Shown piece by piece: positions 12,740-22,292 of a stretch of 64,000 nt of DNA (its first letter is position 1; every line of letters starts with the position of its first letter). Under the pieces are notes generated by a model. That model was not told the origin of the DNA and did not search any database. It saw only the letters and a list, made by a program, of their open reading frames with translations. The stretch comes from Pseudomonadota bacterium (GTDB lineage Bacteria; Pseudomonadota; Gammaproteobacteria; Burkholderiales; Casimicrobiaceae): NCBI GenBank assembly GCA_018241785.1, contig JAFEDF010000112.1:18663-82662 (forward strand). Reading direction: 5' to 3'. The translations under genes were made by a program, and so were the position numbers.

Positions 12740-13993
12740 TCAGCGATAGCGTTCGATCGTGAGCCCCGTCATGTCGATCGCCGGCTTCTTCGCTGAAATG
12801 AGGTCGGCGAGCACACGCCCGGTGCCAGCGGACATCGTCCAGCCGAGCGTGCCGTGACCCGTTGCGAGGTAGAGGTTCGGATAGCGCGTCGCCCCGAGCA
12901 CCGGAGTGCCGTCGGGAGTCATCGGCCTCAGGCCGGTCCAGAACGTGGCCCGCGAGACGTCGCCTCCATCCGGAAAGAGGTCCGAAACGACGTGCTCGAG
13001 CGTCGCCCTGCGGCCCTCGCGCAGCCGCTGCGAGTATCCGGCGAGCTCGGCGGTTCCGCCGACGCGAATGCGGTCGTCGAGGCGCGTCACCGCGACCTTG
13101 AACGTCTCGTCCATCACCGTCGATTCCGGCGACGCGGTGGCGTCGACGATCGGCACGGTGATCGAGTAACCCTTGACCGGGTAGACCGGCAGGCGGATCC
13201 CGATCGGCCTGACGAGGAGCGGCGAATAGCTGCCGAGGGCGACCACGTAGGCATCCGAGTTCAGCGTGCCGGTGTCGGTGGCCACGCCGCTGACCCGGCC
13301 TGCCGCAGTGTCGATGCGCGAGATCGTCGTGCCGAAGCGGAAGCGCACGCCCATCGCCTGCGCGATCTTCGCGAGCGCCGTGGTGAACTGGTGGCAGTCT
13401 CCGGTCTCGTCGCCGGGAAGCCGCAATCCGCCGACGAACTTGCTGCGAACCCGCGCGAGCGCGGGCTCGGCGCGGATGCAGCCTTCGCGGTCGAGCCGCT
13501 CCCAGCGTACGCCGTAGCGATCGAGGATCGTCGTATCGTCGTGCGACGCGTCGAAATCCTTCTGCTTGCGGAAGAGCTGCAGCGTGCCCAGGCTTCGCTC
13601 GCTGTACCGGATGCCGGTCTCGGCGCGCAGCGCACGCAGGCAATCGCGGCTGTACTCGGCGAGACGCAGCATGCGGGTCTTGTTGACTTCGTAGCGCGCC
13701 GACGTGCAGTTGCGCAGCATCTGCAGCATCCAGCGCCACATCGCCGGATCCGGCAGCGGCCAGATCACGAGCGGCCGGTGGCGCATGACTGCCCAATGCA
13801 GCGCCTTCAACGGAACGCGCGGACCGGCCCACGGCGCGGCGTATCCGGGCGAAATCTCGCCGGCGTTGCCGAAGCTCGTCTCGAGGCCCGCCCCGGGCTG
13901 CCGGTCCGCCACGAGCACCTGGTGGCCTTCCTTCGCGAGGTGGTATGCGATCGAAACGCCGATGACACCGCTGCCGAGGATGGTGACGTTCAT
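12740..13993 (-). CDS. dadA: D-amino acid dehydrogenase small subunit
   Basis: A 417-residue FAD enzyme oxidising D-amino acids to 2-oxo acids and passing electrons to the respiratory chain. The FAD-binding [17 protein letters not shown] begins at residue 7, and the DAO-family C-terminus ([27 protein letters not shown]) is present. Length agrees with Escherichia coli DadA (432). No alanine racemase (dadX) gene is adjacent. It is divergent from gshA with a 98-bp spacer. Confidence 0.93.
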   Translation of the reverse strand: MNVTILGSGVIGVSIAYHLAKEGHQVLVADRQPGAGLETSFGNAGEISPGYAAPWAGPRVPLKALHWAVMRHRPLVIWPLPDPAMWRWMLQMLRNCTSARYEVNKTRMLRLAEYSRDCLRALRAETGIRYSERSLGTLQLFRKQKDFDASHDDTTILDRYGVRWERLDREGCIRAEPALARVRSKFVGGLRLPGDETGDCHQFTTALAKIAQAMGVRFRFGTTISRIDTAAGRVSGVATDTGTLNSDAYVVALGSYSPLLVRPIGIRLPVYPVKGYSITVPIVDATASPESTVMDETFKVAVTRLDDRIRVGGTAELAGYSQRLREGRRATLEHVVSDLFPDGGDVSRATFWTGLRPMTPDGTPVLGATRYPNLYLATGHGTLGWTMSAGTGRVLADLISAKKPAIDMTGLTIERYR

Positions 13994-14091
13994 GGAGTGC
14001 GTCGTACGCGACGGGACGGCGGCGAGTATGCCAGCAGTCATCGCGGCCGGGTTAGCGCCTCGCCACAGCGCGCGAAGACCGTGCAGGCATA

Positions 14092-15783
14092 ATGACCGGG
14101 CATCCCGTTGCCGCACTGCCAGGAACCCTCCGCTTGCCGACCCCTGAAAGCACCCGACTTCTCGCTTCGCTGGCGCCAGTGACCCTGGGTGGCCTTCTGC
14201 GCGGTGTCGAGCGCGAGGGACTTCGCGTGCATGCCGACGGCTCGCTCGCAACGACGCCGCACCCCGCTGCCCTCGGTGCGGCACTCACGCATCCGCACAT
14301 CACGACCGACTTCAGCGAGTCGCAGCTCGAGCTCATCACCGGCGTTCACCCGCAAGCCTCGGCCTGTGTGGCGGAGCTCACCGAGTTGCACCGGTTCGTC
14401 TACGGCGAGATCGCCGGCGAAGCGATCTGGACGAGCAGCATGCCCTGCCGGCTGCCCGACGACACGCTGATTCCGATCGGTCGCTACGGAAGCTCCCATC
14501 TCGGCCGCCTGAAGACCGTCTATCGCACCGGGCTGTCGTATCGCTACGGCAAGCGGATGCAGACGATCTCGGGCATCCACTACAACTTCTCGCTCCCCGT
14601 CGCGGCGTGGTCGGGCCTGCGCGACGCCGGAGCCGCATTCGGCTCGGCCGCGGTGACCGGTCTTGCGCCCGACGACGCGTTTCGAAGCGCTGCATACTTC
14701 GCATTGATCCGCAATTTCCGGCGCGAGTCGTGGCTGCTCCTCTACCTCTTCGGCGCGTCGCCCGCGGTGTGCCGCTGCTTCGTCGAGGGGCGAAGCCACG
14801 ACCTCGCCCCACTCGGCGGGCAGACCTTCCACCTGCCCTACGCGACTTCGCTGCGGATGGGGCCGCTCGGCTACCAGAGCCAGGCGCAGGCATCGATGAG
14901 GGTCAGCTTCAACAGCCTCGCCGATTACGCACGATCGCTTCTTCGCGGACTGACCGAGCGCTGGCCGGCCTACGAGCGGATCGGCATCCGCGACGGCGAC
15001 GACTACCGCCAGCTCGCCACGACGCTGATCCAGATCGAGAACGAGTTCTACAGCGCGATCAGGGCGAAGCGCAGGATCCGGCGCGGCGAACGGCCGCTGC
15101 ACGCGCTGATGGAGCGCGGCGTCGAGTACATCGAAGTGCGCAACCTCGACGTCGATCCGTACACGCCCGAAGGCATCGGCGCGTCGGCCATGCGTTTCCT
15201 CGACGCGTTCCTGGTGAAATGCCTGCTCGCGGCGAGCCCGGACGACCACCCGGGCGAGATCGCCGAGATCGCGGGCAACCAGTTCACCGTCGCCGAGCGC
15301 GGGCGGCAACCGGGCCTCACGCTGCGTCGCGGCGGCCGCGACGCCGGGCTCGCCGCCTGGGGTTCGGCGATCGTCGACGAATGCGAGCCTGTCGCCGATG
15401 CACTCGACGCGGCAGCCGGCGGGCACGCTCACCGCGACGCGCTCGCCGAGGCGCGCCGGCGCCTCGCCGACCCGGACGAGACCCCGTCGGCGCGGGTGCT
15501 TCGCGAAGTCCGCACCGAGCATCACGACTCCTTTCACGGCTTTGCGCTCGCGCGTTCGCTCGCCAACCGTGCCGCCGTGCTCGCGCTGCCGCCGAACGCG
15601 GCGGCGCGCAGCCGCTGCGAGTCGATGGCACGCGCTTCGCTCGAGGCACAGCGCGAGATCGAGGCCTCCGACCGGGTGCCGTTCGAGGAATACCGCGTCG
15701 CCTACCTCGCCCAGGACCTGCTCGCCGGGCGAAGCTTCGCCGCGCCCGGAGCGACCGCTGCGACGGCGAGACATGGAAGCTAG
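14092..15783 (+). CDS. gshA: glutamate-cysteine ligase
   Basis: A 563-residue gamma-glutamylcysteine synthetase, the first enzyme of glutathione synthesis. [13 protein letters not shown] and [12 protein letters not shown] are the ATP/Mg-binding motifs of the class I (gamma-proteobacterial) family, and [14 protein letters not shown] plus [13 protein letters not shown] are diagnostic. It is slightly longer than the 518-residue Escherichia coli protein because of a C-terminal extension. The 3' end overlaps the start of the SDR gene by 11 bp. Confidence 0.96.
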   Translation: MTGHPVAALPGTLRLPTPESTRLLASLAPVTLGGLLRGVEREGLRVHADGSLATTPHPAALGAALTHPHITTDFSESQLELITGVHPQASACVAELTELHRFVYGEIAGEAIWTSSMPCRLPDDTLIPIGRYGSSHLGRLKTVYRTGLSYRYGKRMQTISGIHYNFSLPVAAWSGLRDAGAAFGSAAVTGLAPDDAFRSAAYFALIRNFRRESWLLLYLFGASPAVCRCFVEGRSHDLAPLGGQTFHLPYATSLRMGPLGYQSQAQASMRVSFNSLADYARSLLRGLTERWPAYERIGIRDGDDYRQLATTLIQIENEFYSAIRAKRRIRRGERPLHALMERGVEYIEVRNLDVDPYTPEGIGASAMRFLDAFLVKCLLAASPDDHPGEIAEIAGNQFTVAERGRQPGLTLRRGGRDAGLAAWGSAIVDECEPVADALDAAAGGHAHRDALAEARRRLADPDETPSARVLREVRTEHHDSFHGFALARSLANRAAVLALPPNAAARSRCESMARASLEAQREIEASDRVPFEEYRVAYLAQDLLAGRSFAAPGATAATARHGS

Positions 15784-16477
15784 CGCGCGGGTCGTCGCGA
15801 TCACCGGAGCGGCCGGCAATCTCGGCCGCGCCGTCGCGGCGGCATTCGAGACGCGCGGGGCGAGGCTCGCGCTCTTCGCGCGCAGCGAAGCTTCGCTGGC
15901 GAGCGCGTTCGGCGAGCCGACGGAGCGGCGCATGCACGTCGTCGCCGACCTCCTCGACCGCGACGCGGTCCTGCGCGCGGTCGCGTCGGTGATCGCGCGC
16001 GCGCGACGCATCGACGTGCTCGTCAACGTCGCCGGCGGATTCCGCATGGACGGCCCGGTCCACGCGACTTCCGCCACGACCTTCGATTCGCTCTTCGCGC
16101 TCAACGTGGTGACGCTCGCCAACATGGCGCATGCGGTGGTTCCGCACATGCTGGCGGCCGGCCGCGGCGCAATCGTCAACGTGGGTGCGTTCGCCGCAAG
16201 CCGCGGCGGCGCGGGCATGGGCGCCTATGCTGCCGCCAAGAGCGGCGTGATCCGCCTCACCGAGTCGATGGCGGCCGAGCTGCGCGAGCGTGGCATCAAC
16301 GTGAACTGTGTGCTCCCGACGATTCTCGACACGCCCGAGAATCGCCGCGACATGCCGCAGGCCGATCCGTCGAAATGGGTCGCCCTCCCCGATCTCGCCG
16401 GCGTCATCGCGTTTCTCGCATCGGACGACGCCCGTGCGGTGCACGGCGCCGCGATCCCGGTCACCGGCCTGTCGTGA
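15773..16477 (+). CDS. short-chain dehydrogenase/reductase, atypical active site
   Basis: A 234-residue Rossmann protein with the cofactor motif TGAAGNLG near the N-terminus, NVAGG, and the catalytic YAAAK motif. The position 13 residues before the Tyr, normally the catalytic Ser, is Ala (NVGAFAASRGG), so activity may be altered. The C-terminal PVTG resembles enzymes with SDR-type subunit contacts. It overlaps gshA and is probably cotranscribed. The substrate is unknown. Confidence 0.8.
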   Translation: MEASARVVAITGAAGNLGRAVAAAFETRGARLALFARSEASLASAFGEPTERRMHVVADLLDRDAVLRAVASVIARARRIDVLVNVAGGFRMDGPVHATSATTFDSLFALNVVTLANMAHAVVPHMLAAGRGAIVNVGAFAASRGGAGMGAYAAAKSGVIRLTESMAAELRERGINVNCVLPTILDTPENRRDMPQADPSKWVALPDLAGVIAFLASDDARAVHGAAIPVTGLS

Positions 16478-16515
16478 CTGCGTGCCCGCGCGCGCGCGGC
16501 ACCGGGAAACACCAT

Positions 16516-17046
16516 TCAGAAGCGCCAGCCGAAGCGCACGGCGACGAAGGTGAGGCCGTCGTTGGGCAGCTTGATGTCGGCGTTCGACATGTGCTCGAGG
16601 CGCAGCCCGACTTCGAACGAGCGCCGTGTGCCGAGGCGAAGCCCCGCCTCCAGCCATTCACCGAACTGGAATGCGGTGCCGAGGCTCGGCCCGCCGCGAA
16701 GCTGGGTATGCGAGAGCAAGTGCGCGCCGACGCCGATCCCCGCGTAGGGCGCCATGTCCCGCCGCGGCCACTCGACGCGCAAGTTGGGCGTGACGCCGAT
16801 CGCGGCGATGTCGGCCGCGCCGAGCGGCTTGCCGCGCCGCGAGTGGATGTTCATCGCGTCGGCCTCGACGCCCCAGACGAGTCGCGACGCGGTCTCCTCG
16901 CGCAGCGCGATCGGGTCGTGCCACGCCCACGCCACTCCGACGATGCTCGCCTCCCGCGACGCACCACCGATCGCGGCGAGAGTCGCCGCCTGCGCTGCCC
17001 CCGCGCACAACGCGCAGCCGACGATGAAGGCGCGCAGGGCGATCAT
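16516..17046 (-). CDS. pagL: PagL-type lipid A 3-O-deacylase
   Basis: A 176-residue outer-membrane beta-barrel hydrolase with a signal peptide (residues 1-20), alternating hydrophobic strands, and the PagL active-site stretch LRLEHMSNADIKLPNDG (His152, Ser154, Asn155). It ends in Phe (RFGWRF), the usual Bam recognition signature. PagL removes the 3-position acyl chain of lipid A and so lowers endotoxicity. The start codon overlaps the stop of the upstream membrane protein gene. Confidence 0.85.
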   Translation of the reverse strand: MIALRAFIVGCALCAGAAQAATLAAIGGASREASIVGVAWAWHDPIALREETASRLVWGVEADAMNIHSRRGKPLGAADIAAIGVTPNLRVEWPRRDMAPYAGIGVGAHLLSHTQLRGGPSLGTAFQFGEWLEAGLRLGTRRSFEVGLRLEHMSNADIKLPNDGLTFVAVRFGWRF

Positions 17047-18428
17047 GCGAAGCGGGACGCGCCCAAGGTCACCGCGCCATCCGGGGTGCTGCGAGCGGCC
17101 TTGCGCGAAGCGACTGCGAGGAGCAGCGCGAGCGGTCCCGCGACGATCGGCCAGGTGACGTAGCGAAGCTCGGCGCCGGGGGCGAGCACCACGAGAGGAA
17201 GCGTGTAGACGATCGCGCTCGCCGCCGCCGCGATGGCGACCCGGCCGAGCGGCCGCCGCAGCGTCGACAGTCCGGCCGCCAGCCATGCCGCGGCGAGGTA
17301 GGGAATCGCGGTGAACCACCACGTCGGGGTGAGCGCCGCCGCGGCCGCGTACACGCGCCGCTGCAACGCAGGGAGCATCGGCGTCGGCAGCGGCGGGTTG
17401 TCGCGAAACGCGGTCCGCGCCTCGAAGTACGCGACGCCCTGGACGGGGCCCCGGTGGGGACCGACCAGCAGCCACAGCGTACGCAGCCGGTGCCTGACGT
17501 ACGCGCGCGGATGCCCGAGGACGGCCGCGAGCCACGCGCGGCGCAGCGCGGCGAGCTGCGGCGGCGAATACGGCTCGCCGAGCCCGTCGCGAACGCCGGA
17601 TCGCGACTTCTGATAGAGGAGCGTGTTGCTCGCCGGATCGAATGCTCCGGTCGCGACGAGCTCGTCCGGCGTGAGCCCGACTCCGCGCGTGAACGGCGGC
17701 AGAAGCATCGTCCCGCTCGCGACCGAGATCGCCGCAAGATCCCACAGGGCGAGCGATGGCCAGACCGTCGCGTGCTCGCGCGCGATCGTGCGGTCGATGA
17801 CGACGGAGAGCGAAAACGAGACGATGCACAGCACCACGGCGGCCGCGCACGCGCTCCCCCAGCCCCGCGCACCGTGCCGTGGCGATCCGCGCGCTCCACG
17901 GAAGGCCTGCGCGGCGATTCCGCCGAAGGGCAGGAGCGCAATGGCAGCGTTGTGCCGGATGCACCCCGCCCATACCAGCACCGCGCAGGCGGCGACGAGC
18001 GGCGCCCGGCGGTGCGTCCCGGCGCCCCAGGCCGCAAGGCCGGTCGCGAACGTCATCGCCGCGGCGAAATGCGCATCGGACAGGAGTTGCGCCATCTCGA
18101 CCAGCGCGAGCGGCGCAAAGCCGAGGATGGCGAGCCACGCGACCCGCCACCACGGCGACTTCGCGGCAGCGGCCACGCAGAGCCCGAGGCCCGCCCAGTA
18201 CATCGCGAGGTTGAGCCACAGCAGCGACGCGGGCCCCGCCCCGACTCGCAGGAGCAGCGACCACAGCGCGGTCATCGCGACCGGCGACGTGTCGTTGAAC
18301 CTCCCGCTGTGGGCCTGCCACAACTGGTAGGCCGAGTCGAACGGAAACTGGCCGGGATGCATCGCGAGGCCCGTCACGGCAAACCCCGCGAGGGGAGCGA
18401 CGAGCGCGAGCGTTCGGTCCACTTTCAT
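17043..18428 (-). CDS. polytopic membrane protein, possible glycosyltransferase (GT-C-like)
   Basis: A 461-residue protein with about ten membrane helices. After the first helix it has a loop MHPGQFPFDSAYQLWQAHSGRFND, reminiscent of GT-C enzymes whose catalytic Asp lies in the first periplasmic loop, but I do not recognise a named family. It is coupled to pagL by a 4-bp overlap, which suggests a role in lipid A or cell-surface modification. It is divergent from the gtrA-like gene. Confidence 0.55.
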   Translation of the reverse strand: MKVDRTLALVAPLAGFAVTGLAMHPGQFPFDSAYQLWQAHSGRFNDTSPVAMTALWSLLLRVGAGPASLLWLNLAMYWAGLGLCVAAAAKSPWWRVAWLAILGFAPLALVEMAQLLSDAHFAAAMTFATGLAAWGAGTHRRAPLVAACAVLVWAGCIRHNAAIALLPFGGIAAQAFRGARGSPRHGARGWGSACAAAVVLCIVSFSLSVVIDRTIAREHATVWPSLALWDLAAISVASGTMLLPPFTRGVGLTPDELVATGAFDPASNTLLYQKSRSGVRDGLGEPYSPPQLAALRRAWLAAVLGHPRAYVRHRLRTLWLLVGPHRGPVQGVAYFEARTAFRDNPPLPTPMLPALQRRVYAAAAALTPTWWFTAIPYLAAAWLAAGLSTLRRPLGRVAIAAAASAIVYTLPLVVLAPGAELRYVTWPIVAGPLALLLAVASRKAARSTPDGAVTLGASRFA

Positions 18429-18437
18429 CCCGCTGAG

Positions 18438-18443
18438 TATAAT
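18438..18443 (+). promoter_or_regulatory. consensus -10 element upstream of gtrA-like gene
   Basis: A perfect TATAAT lies 24 bp before the gtrA-like ATG in the 38-bp divergent spacer. No good -35 exists at 17 bp; TTCGGT at 18413-18418 (19-bp spacing) is the nearest. Probably the gtrA-gtrB promoter, with a very short leader. Confidence 0.35.
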
Positions 18444-18466
18444 TCCCCGCTCCGGCGCGACGATCG

Positions 18467-18832
18467 ATGCTTCGCCAATTCTTCCGCTATGCGGCGGCCG
18501 GCGCAATCGGCACCGCCGTGCAATATGCGATCCTCGTCGCGCTCGTCGAGAGCCTGCAGGTGCAGGCGGTCGCTGCCTCGACGATCGGCGCCGTCGCGGG
18601 TGCATTCGTCAACTACGGGCTCAACCACCGCTACACGTTCGGCAGCGATGCGCCGCACGCGCGCGCCCTGCCGCGGTTCGCGGCCACCGCGCTCGCCGGC
18701 ATCGCGCTCAACGCCGCGGTCGTCGCGCTGCTCGTGTCGGCCGCACGCACGAACTACCTCGCCGCACAGGTCGTGGCGACGGCCGCGGTGCTCGCCTTCA
18801 CCTTTCTCGGCAACCGCCGGTGGACGTTCTGA
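18467..18832 (+). CDS. GtrA-family membrane protein
   Basis: A 121-residue protein with four membrane helices and the GtrA signature (RYAAAGAIGTAVQYAILVAL; NYGLNHRYTFGS; FLGNRRWTF at the end). GtrA proteins are thought to flip polyprenyl-phosphate-linked glucose or act in related surface polysaccharide modification. It overlaps the next glycosyltransferase by 13 bp, forming a GtrA-GtrB-like pair. Confidence 0.88.
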   Translation: MLRQFFRYAAAGAIGTAVQYAILVALVESLQVQAVAASTIGAVAGAFVNYGLNHRYTFGSDAPHARALPRFAATALAGIALNAAVVALLVSAARTNYLAAQVVATAAVLAFTFLGNRRWTF

Positions 18833-19833
18833 GCGACGCCGCGACGACGCAGACGCTCTCGATCGTCGTGCCGGTGCACGACGAAGCGCAGGTGCTGCCG
18901 GAATTTGCACGCCGGCTCGGCGCGGTCCTCGCCACGCTCGACGTCGGCTGCGAGGTCCTCTACGTCAACGACGGCAGCCGCGACGGGTCCCTCGAACTGC
19001 TGTGCGCGCTTCGCGACAGCGATCCGCGGGTCGGGGTCATCGACCTGTCGCGCAATTTCGGCAAGGAGATCGCGATGAGTGCGGGACTCGACGCGGCGCG
19101 CGGCGATGCGGTCATCGTGATCGACGCCGATCTCCAGGACCCCCCGGAGTGCATTCCGGCGATGGTCGGCGCGTGGCGCGACGGCTGCGACGTCGTGCTG
19201 ATGCGAAGGCGCAGCCGCGACCGCGACGGCTGGCTGAAGGCCGCAACCGCGCACCTGTTCTACCGCGTCATCGGTCGCATGAGCCCGATCGCCATTCCCG
19301 CCGATGTCGGCGACTTCCGCCTGCTGTCGCGGCGCGCAACCGATGCGCTGCGCCGCCTTCCTGAGCGAAGCAGGTTCATGAAGGGGCTCTTCGCGTGGAT
19401 CGGCTACCCGGCGCGCGAGCTCGTCTTCGACCGCGAGCCGCGCCACGCCGGCCGCAGCAGCTGGAACTGGTGGAGCCTGTGGAACTTCGCACTCGAGGGC
19501 ATCACGTCGTTCTCGGCGGTGCCGCTCAAGGTCGCGAGCTACGTCGGCCTCGTCACCGCGCTCGTCGCGTTCGGCTACGGCGCCTACGTCGTGATCAAGA
19601 CGGTCGTCTTCGGCAATCCGGTCCCCGGCTACCCGTCGCTCGTCACGCTGATCCTGTTTCTCGGCGGGCTGCAGCTGATGGCGCTCGGCATCATCGGCGA
19701 GTACCTCGCGCGCATGTTCGTCGAGGTCAAGCAGCGCCCGCTCTACCTCGTCCAGCGGCACCTCGCACCGCGTCGGCCGCTCCGGGGCTGCGTCCCGCTT
19801 GAGCAGAGCAGGTCACGCGAGGAGACTTCGTAG
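18820..19833 (+). CDS. GtrB/DPM1-like family 2 glycosyltransferase
   Basis: A 337-residue enzyme that probably makes a polyprenyl-phosphate sugar. The GT2 domain has SIVVPVHDEAQ, YVNDGSRDGS, VIDADLQDPPE (DxD) and RHAGRSSWNWWSLW, followed by two C-terminal membrane helices. The GTG at 18820 lies inside the gtrA-like stop region. The final 71 bp of conserved sequence (19711-19781) are duplicated at 44963-45033; after that point the C-terminus (LRGCVPLEQSRSREETS) is unique. So the last 17 residues appear to come from the left end of the inserted segment. Confidence 0.88.
   Translation: MDVLSDAATTQTLSIVVPVHDEAQVLPEFARRLGAVLATLDVGCEVLYVNDGSRDGSLELLCALRDSDPRVGVIDLSRNFGKEIAMSAGLDAARGDAVIVIDADLQDPPECIPAMVGAWRDGCDVVLMRRRSRDRDGWLKAATAHLFYRVIGRMSPIAIPADVGDFRLLSRRATDALRRLPERSRFMKGLFAWIGYPARELVFDREPRHAGRSSWNWWSLWNFALEGITSFSAVPLKVASYVGLVTALVAFGYGAYVVIKTVVFGNPVPGYPSLVTLILFLGGLQLMALGIIGEYLARMFVEVKQRPLYLVQRHLAPRRPLRGCVPLEQSRSREETS
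19711..19781 (+). repeat. 71-bp direct repeat, left copy (island boundary)
   Basis: This 71-bp stretch within the gtrB-like 3' end recurs in the same orientation at 44963-45033 with two mismatches (69/71). It encodes RMFVEVKQRPLYLVQRHLA and the following few residues. Identity stops abruptly on both sides of both copies. The copies start 25,252 bp apart and bracket the whole C1/corrinoid cluster. Confidence 0.85.
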
Positions 19834-19956
19834 CGGACCCGATGGCGGCAACGTCACCAGGGTGTCGCAGGTCCACGAGGTCCGTCGCGCAACCATGAAT
19901 CTAGCGCAGTGGGCCGAGGTGTCCGGCGTGGATTGGCGCTTGGACGCACGACGCCC

Positions 19957-20985
19957 TCATCCTGCAAGAAATGCGGCGATACTGTGGTTCAGGAACGCCC
20001 CGTCGGCTGCGTCGAGATTGGCCGCAGCGGAGTGCCCCTGACAGGACGGGATCTCGACGTAGCTTGCGCCGGGAATCGCCGCCGCTGCCTCGCGCGCGGC
20101 CGCGACGGGATTGAACAGGTCGAGTGGCGGAGCAAGGATCAGCGTGCGCGCGCGCACTGACGCGAGCGCGCGGACGGTGCCACCCGCGCAGCCGGGGGTG
20201 GTGCCGACGTCGTGCGCCGCGTAGGCGCGCGACTGGTAGAGAAAATCGGTGGCGTCGAAGTCTTGTGCGCGCTGCAGGGCGGCGATGCCGTCGAACCATG
20301 CGCCGACGCCGCTCACGTCGACTGCACGGTCGAGTGCCTCGGGTGTGCGCATGACCAGCGCATGCATGAGACCTGCGTATGCGCGCCAGCCGCGCTCGGG
20401 TGCGCCACGGAACCCCTCGTCGGTCCATGCGGGATCGGCCATGAGACATGCGCACGCCACCTCGGCCACCATCGCCGCCCAGGGCGTGGTCCTCGCCATG
20501 GGCGTCATCGCCACCACGGAATCCATCCGGTCGGGATGGCTCACGGCCCACTGGAGCGCCTGCATGCCGCCCATCGACGCACCGACCACCGCGGCGAGAT
20601 GTCCGACGCCGAGCTGGTCGAGCAGGCGCCGCTGCGCCTCGATCATGTCGCGCAGACCAAATTGCGGGAAGCTCATGCCGGGCTGGCCAAGGCTGTTCGA
20701 GGGTGAAGTGGACAGGCCGTTGCCGATCGGGTCAACCGCGACGACGGCGTGGCGCGCGGGATCGAGCGCACGGCCTTTGCCGATCAGGAAGTCGAGCCGA
20801 TGGTGCGTGCCGGTGATCGCTGAACAGACCAGGATGACCCCCGCCGGCGCATCGAGGCTCCCGTGGACGACGTACGACTGGCGGCAATCGGCGATCACCC
20901 CCCCAGTCTCGAGCGGAAGGTCGCCGAGTCTCGCCACTCGGTGCGGCGCATCGACGTGCCACGAAGCGAGCGGCGGGTGGCGCAC
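19957..20985 (-). CDS. MetX-like alpha/beta-fold hydrolase or acyltransferase
   Basis: A 342-residue alpha/beta hydrolase resembling homoserine O-acetyltransferase (MetX). The nucleophile elbow is GASMGGMQALQW with Ser137; the acid is the Asp in PPLDLFNP and the base is the His in CQGHSAA. MetX-like paralogues lacking strict substrate residues are often ordinary hydrolases, so acetyltransfer is not certain. It is the first gene inside the left island boundary and lies 31 bp downstream of the alcohol dehydrogenase gene on the same strand, probably in its operon. Confidence 0.75.
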   Translation of the reverse strand: MRHPPLASWHVDAPHRVARLGDLPLETGGVIADCRQSYVVHGSLDAPAGVILVCSAITGTHHRLDFLIGKGRALDPARHAVVAVDPIGNGLSTSPSNSLGQPGMSFPQFGLRDMIEAQRRLLDQLGVGHLAAVVGASMGGMQALQWAVSHPDRMDSVVAMTPMARTTPWAAMVAEVACACLMADPAWTDEGFRGAPERGWRAYAGLMHALVMRTPEALDRAVDVSGVGAWFDGIAALQRAQDFDATDFLYQSRAYAAHDVGTTPGCAGGTVRALASVRARTLILAPPLDLFNPVAAAREAAAAIPGASYVEIPSCQGHSAAANLDAADGAFLNHSIAAFLAG

Positions 20986-21016
20986 GGTTCGTCGCTTCAG
21001 GCGAGATGAGTGCCCG

Positions 21017-22138
21017 TTATGGCCGCAGCAGGCCAGGATCGAGCACGATCACCGTGCGCAGGCCTTCGCCGCGCGCCAGGGCGTCGAAGCCCTGGTTGAT
21101 GGCATCGAGGTCAATGCGCGCGGTGATCAATGGATCGAGCAGGATGCGGCCTTCGAGGTATTGGTCGACGATCCACGGAAAGTCGTGGCTCGGATGCGCA
21201 TCGCCGTAGCTCGAACGCACGATCCGCTTCTCACCCATCAGCGAGCCCCAGCGAAAGCTCACCTCGCGCTCGACGTCGACCTTGCCGAGCCACACGACGT
21301 CGCCGCCCGGGCGCGCCACCTCGACCGACAGGCGCAGTGACGCCTGGGTGCCTGCCGCCTCGAATGCGTAGTCGACGCCGCGGCCACCGGTGAGTCCGCG
21401 GATCGCGTCGAGCACGCCGCCGTCACCGCCGTCGATGACGTCCGTGGCGCCGAAGGCAAGCGCGCGCTCGCGGCGGCGCGGATCGAGATCGACGCCGACG
21501 ATGCGTGCAGCCCCCGCGAGCCGCGCCCCCTGCAGCACGTTGAGTCCGACCGCGCCGCAACCGATCACCGCGACGCTCGATCCAGCAGCAACCCGCGCCT
21601 TGCGAACCGCCGCGCCGATGCCGGTCATCACGCCGCAACCGATGATTGATGCCCGATCGAGCGGTATGTCGCGCGACACGGGAACCGCTCCTGCCTGCGG
21701 TACTACCGTGTACTGCGCGTGGGTCGAGGTGGTGAAGTAGTGGTGCACCGGCATACCGTCGAGACTCATCCGGGTGGTGCCGTCCATCAGGTGACCGCGC
21801 GGCTGATGACGGGTGTACGGTTCACACAGGATCGGCATCCCATGCTCGCAGTAATAGCAGTGACCACAGTGCGGGTTCCACGAGCAGATGACATGGTCGC
21901 CCGGCTTCACGCGGGTCACGCCGCTTCCCACCGCCTCGACCACTCCGGCACCTTCGTGGCCGAGCACGACCGGCATCGGATACACAAGGCTTCCCTGGAT
22001 CACCTCGAGATCGGTGTGGCACAGACCGCTCGCCGCGAGCCGGACCAGTACGTCGTCGCTGCCAAGCGGCGCCATGTCGAGAGTCTCCACGCGAAGCGGA
22101 GTGCCCGGTGCGTGCAGCACTGCTGCATCAAACTTCAT
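21017..22138 (-). CDS. zinc-dependent alcohol dehydrogenase (class III-like MDR)
   Basis: A 373-residue medium-chain dehydrogenase. Catalytic zinc ligands are Cys40 and His61-Glu62 (GHEGAG); the structural zinc lobe has Cys91, Cys94, Cys97 and Cys105. The NAD site is GCGAVGLNVLQGA. It resembles glutathione-dependent formaldehyde and aryl-alcohol dehydrogenases. Given the C1 island, oxidation of an alcohol or formaldehyde adduct is plausible but unproven. The 154 bp upstream (22139-22292) show no recognised promoter. Confidence 0.85.
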   Translation of the reverse strand: MKFDAAVLHAPGTPLRVETLDMAPLGSDDVLVRLAASGLCHTDLEVIQGSLVYPMPVVLGHEGAGVVEAVGSGVTRVKPGDHVICSWNPHCGHCYYCEHGMPILCEPYTRHQPRGHLMDGTTRMSLDGMPVHHYFTTSTHAQYTVVPQAGAVPVSRDIPLDRASIIGCGVMTGIGAAVRKARVAAGSSVAVIGCGAVGLNVLQGARLAGAARIVGVDLDPRRRERALAFGATDVIDGGDGGVLDAIRGLTGGRGVDYAFEAAGTQASLRLSVEVARPGGDVVWLGKVDVEREVSFRWGSLMGEKRIVRSSYGDAHPSHDFPWIVDQYLEGRILLDPLITARIDLDAINQGFDALARGEGLRTVIVLDPGLLRP

Positions 22139-22292
22139 GGCTGGAATACGAGGTCAGTCGCGACGCAAGGCATGCCGATTTCGCACCCCGGCTGCGGCCT
22201 GCGTATCGCGCCGTGCCAGGGTACGCGGACCGGATTGTAGCGCCGCGTATGCGTCGCGGGCGAGCGGACCTCGCCGGCGACCAGGACCTCGT

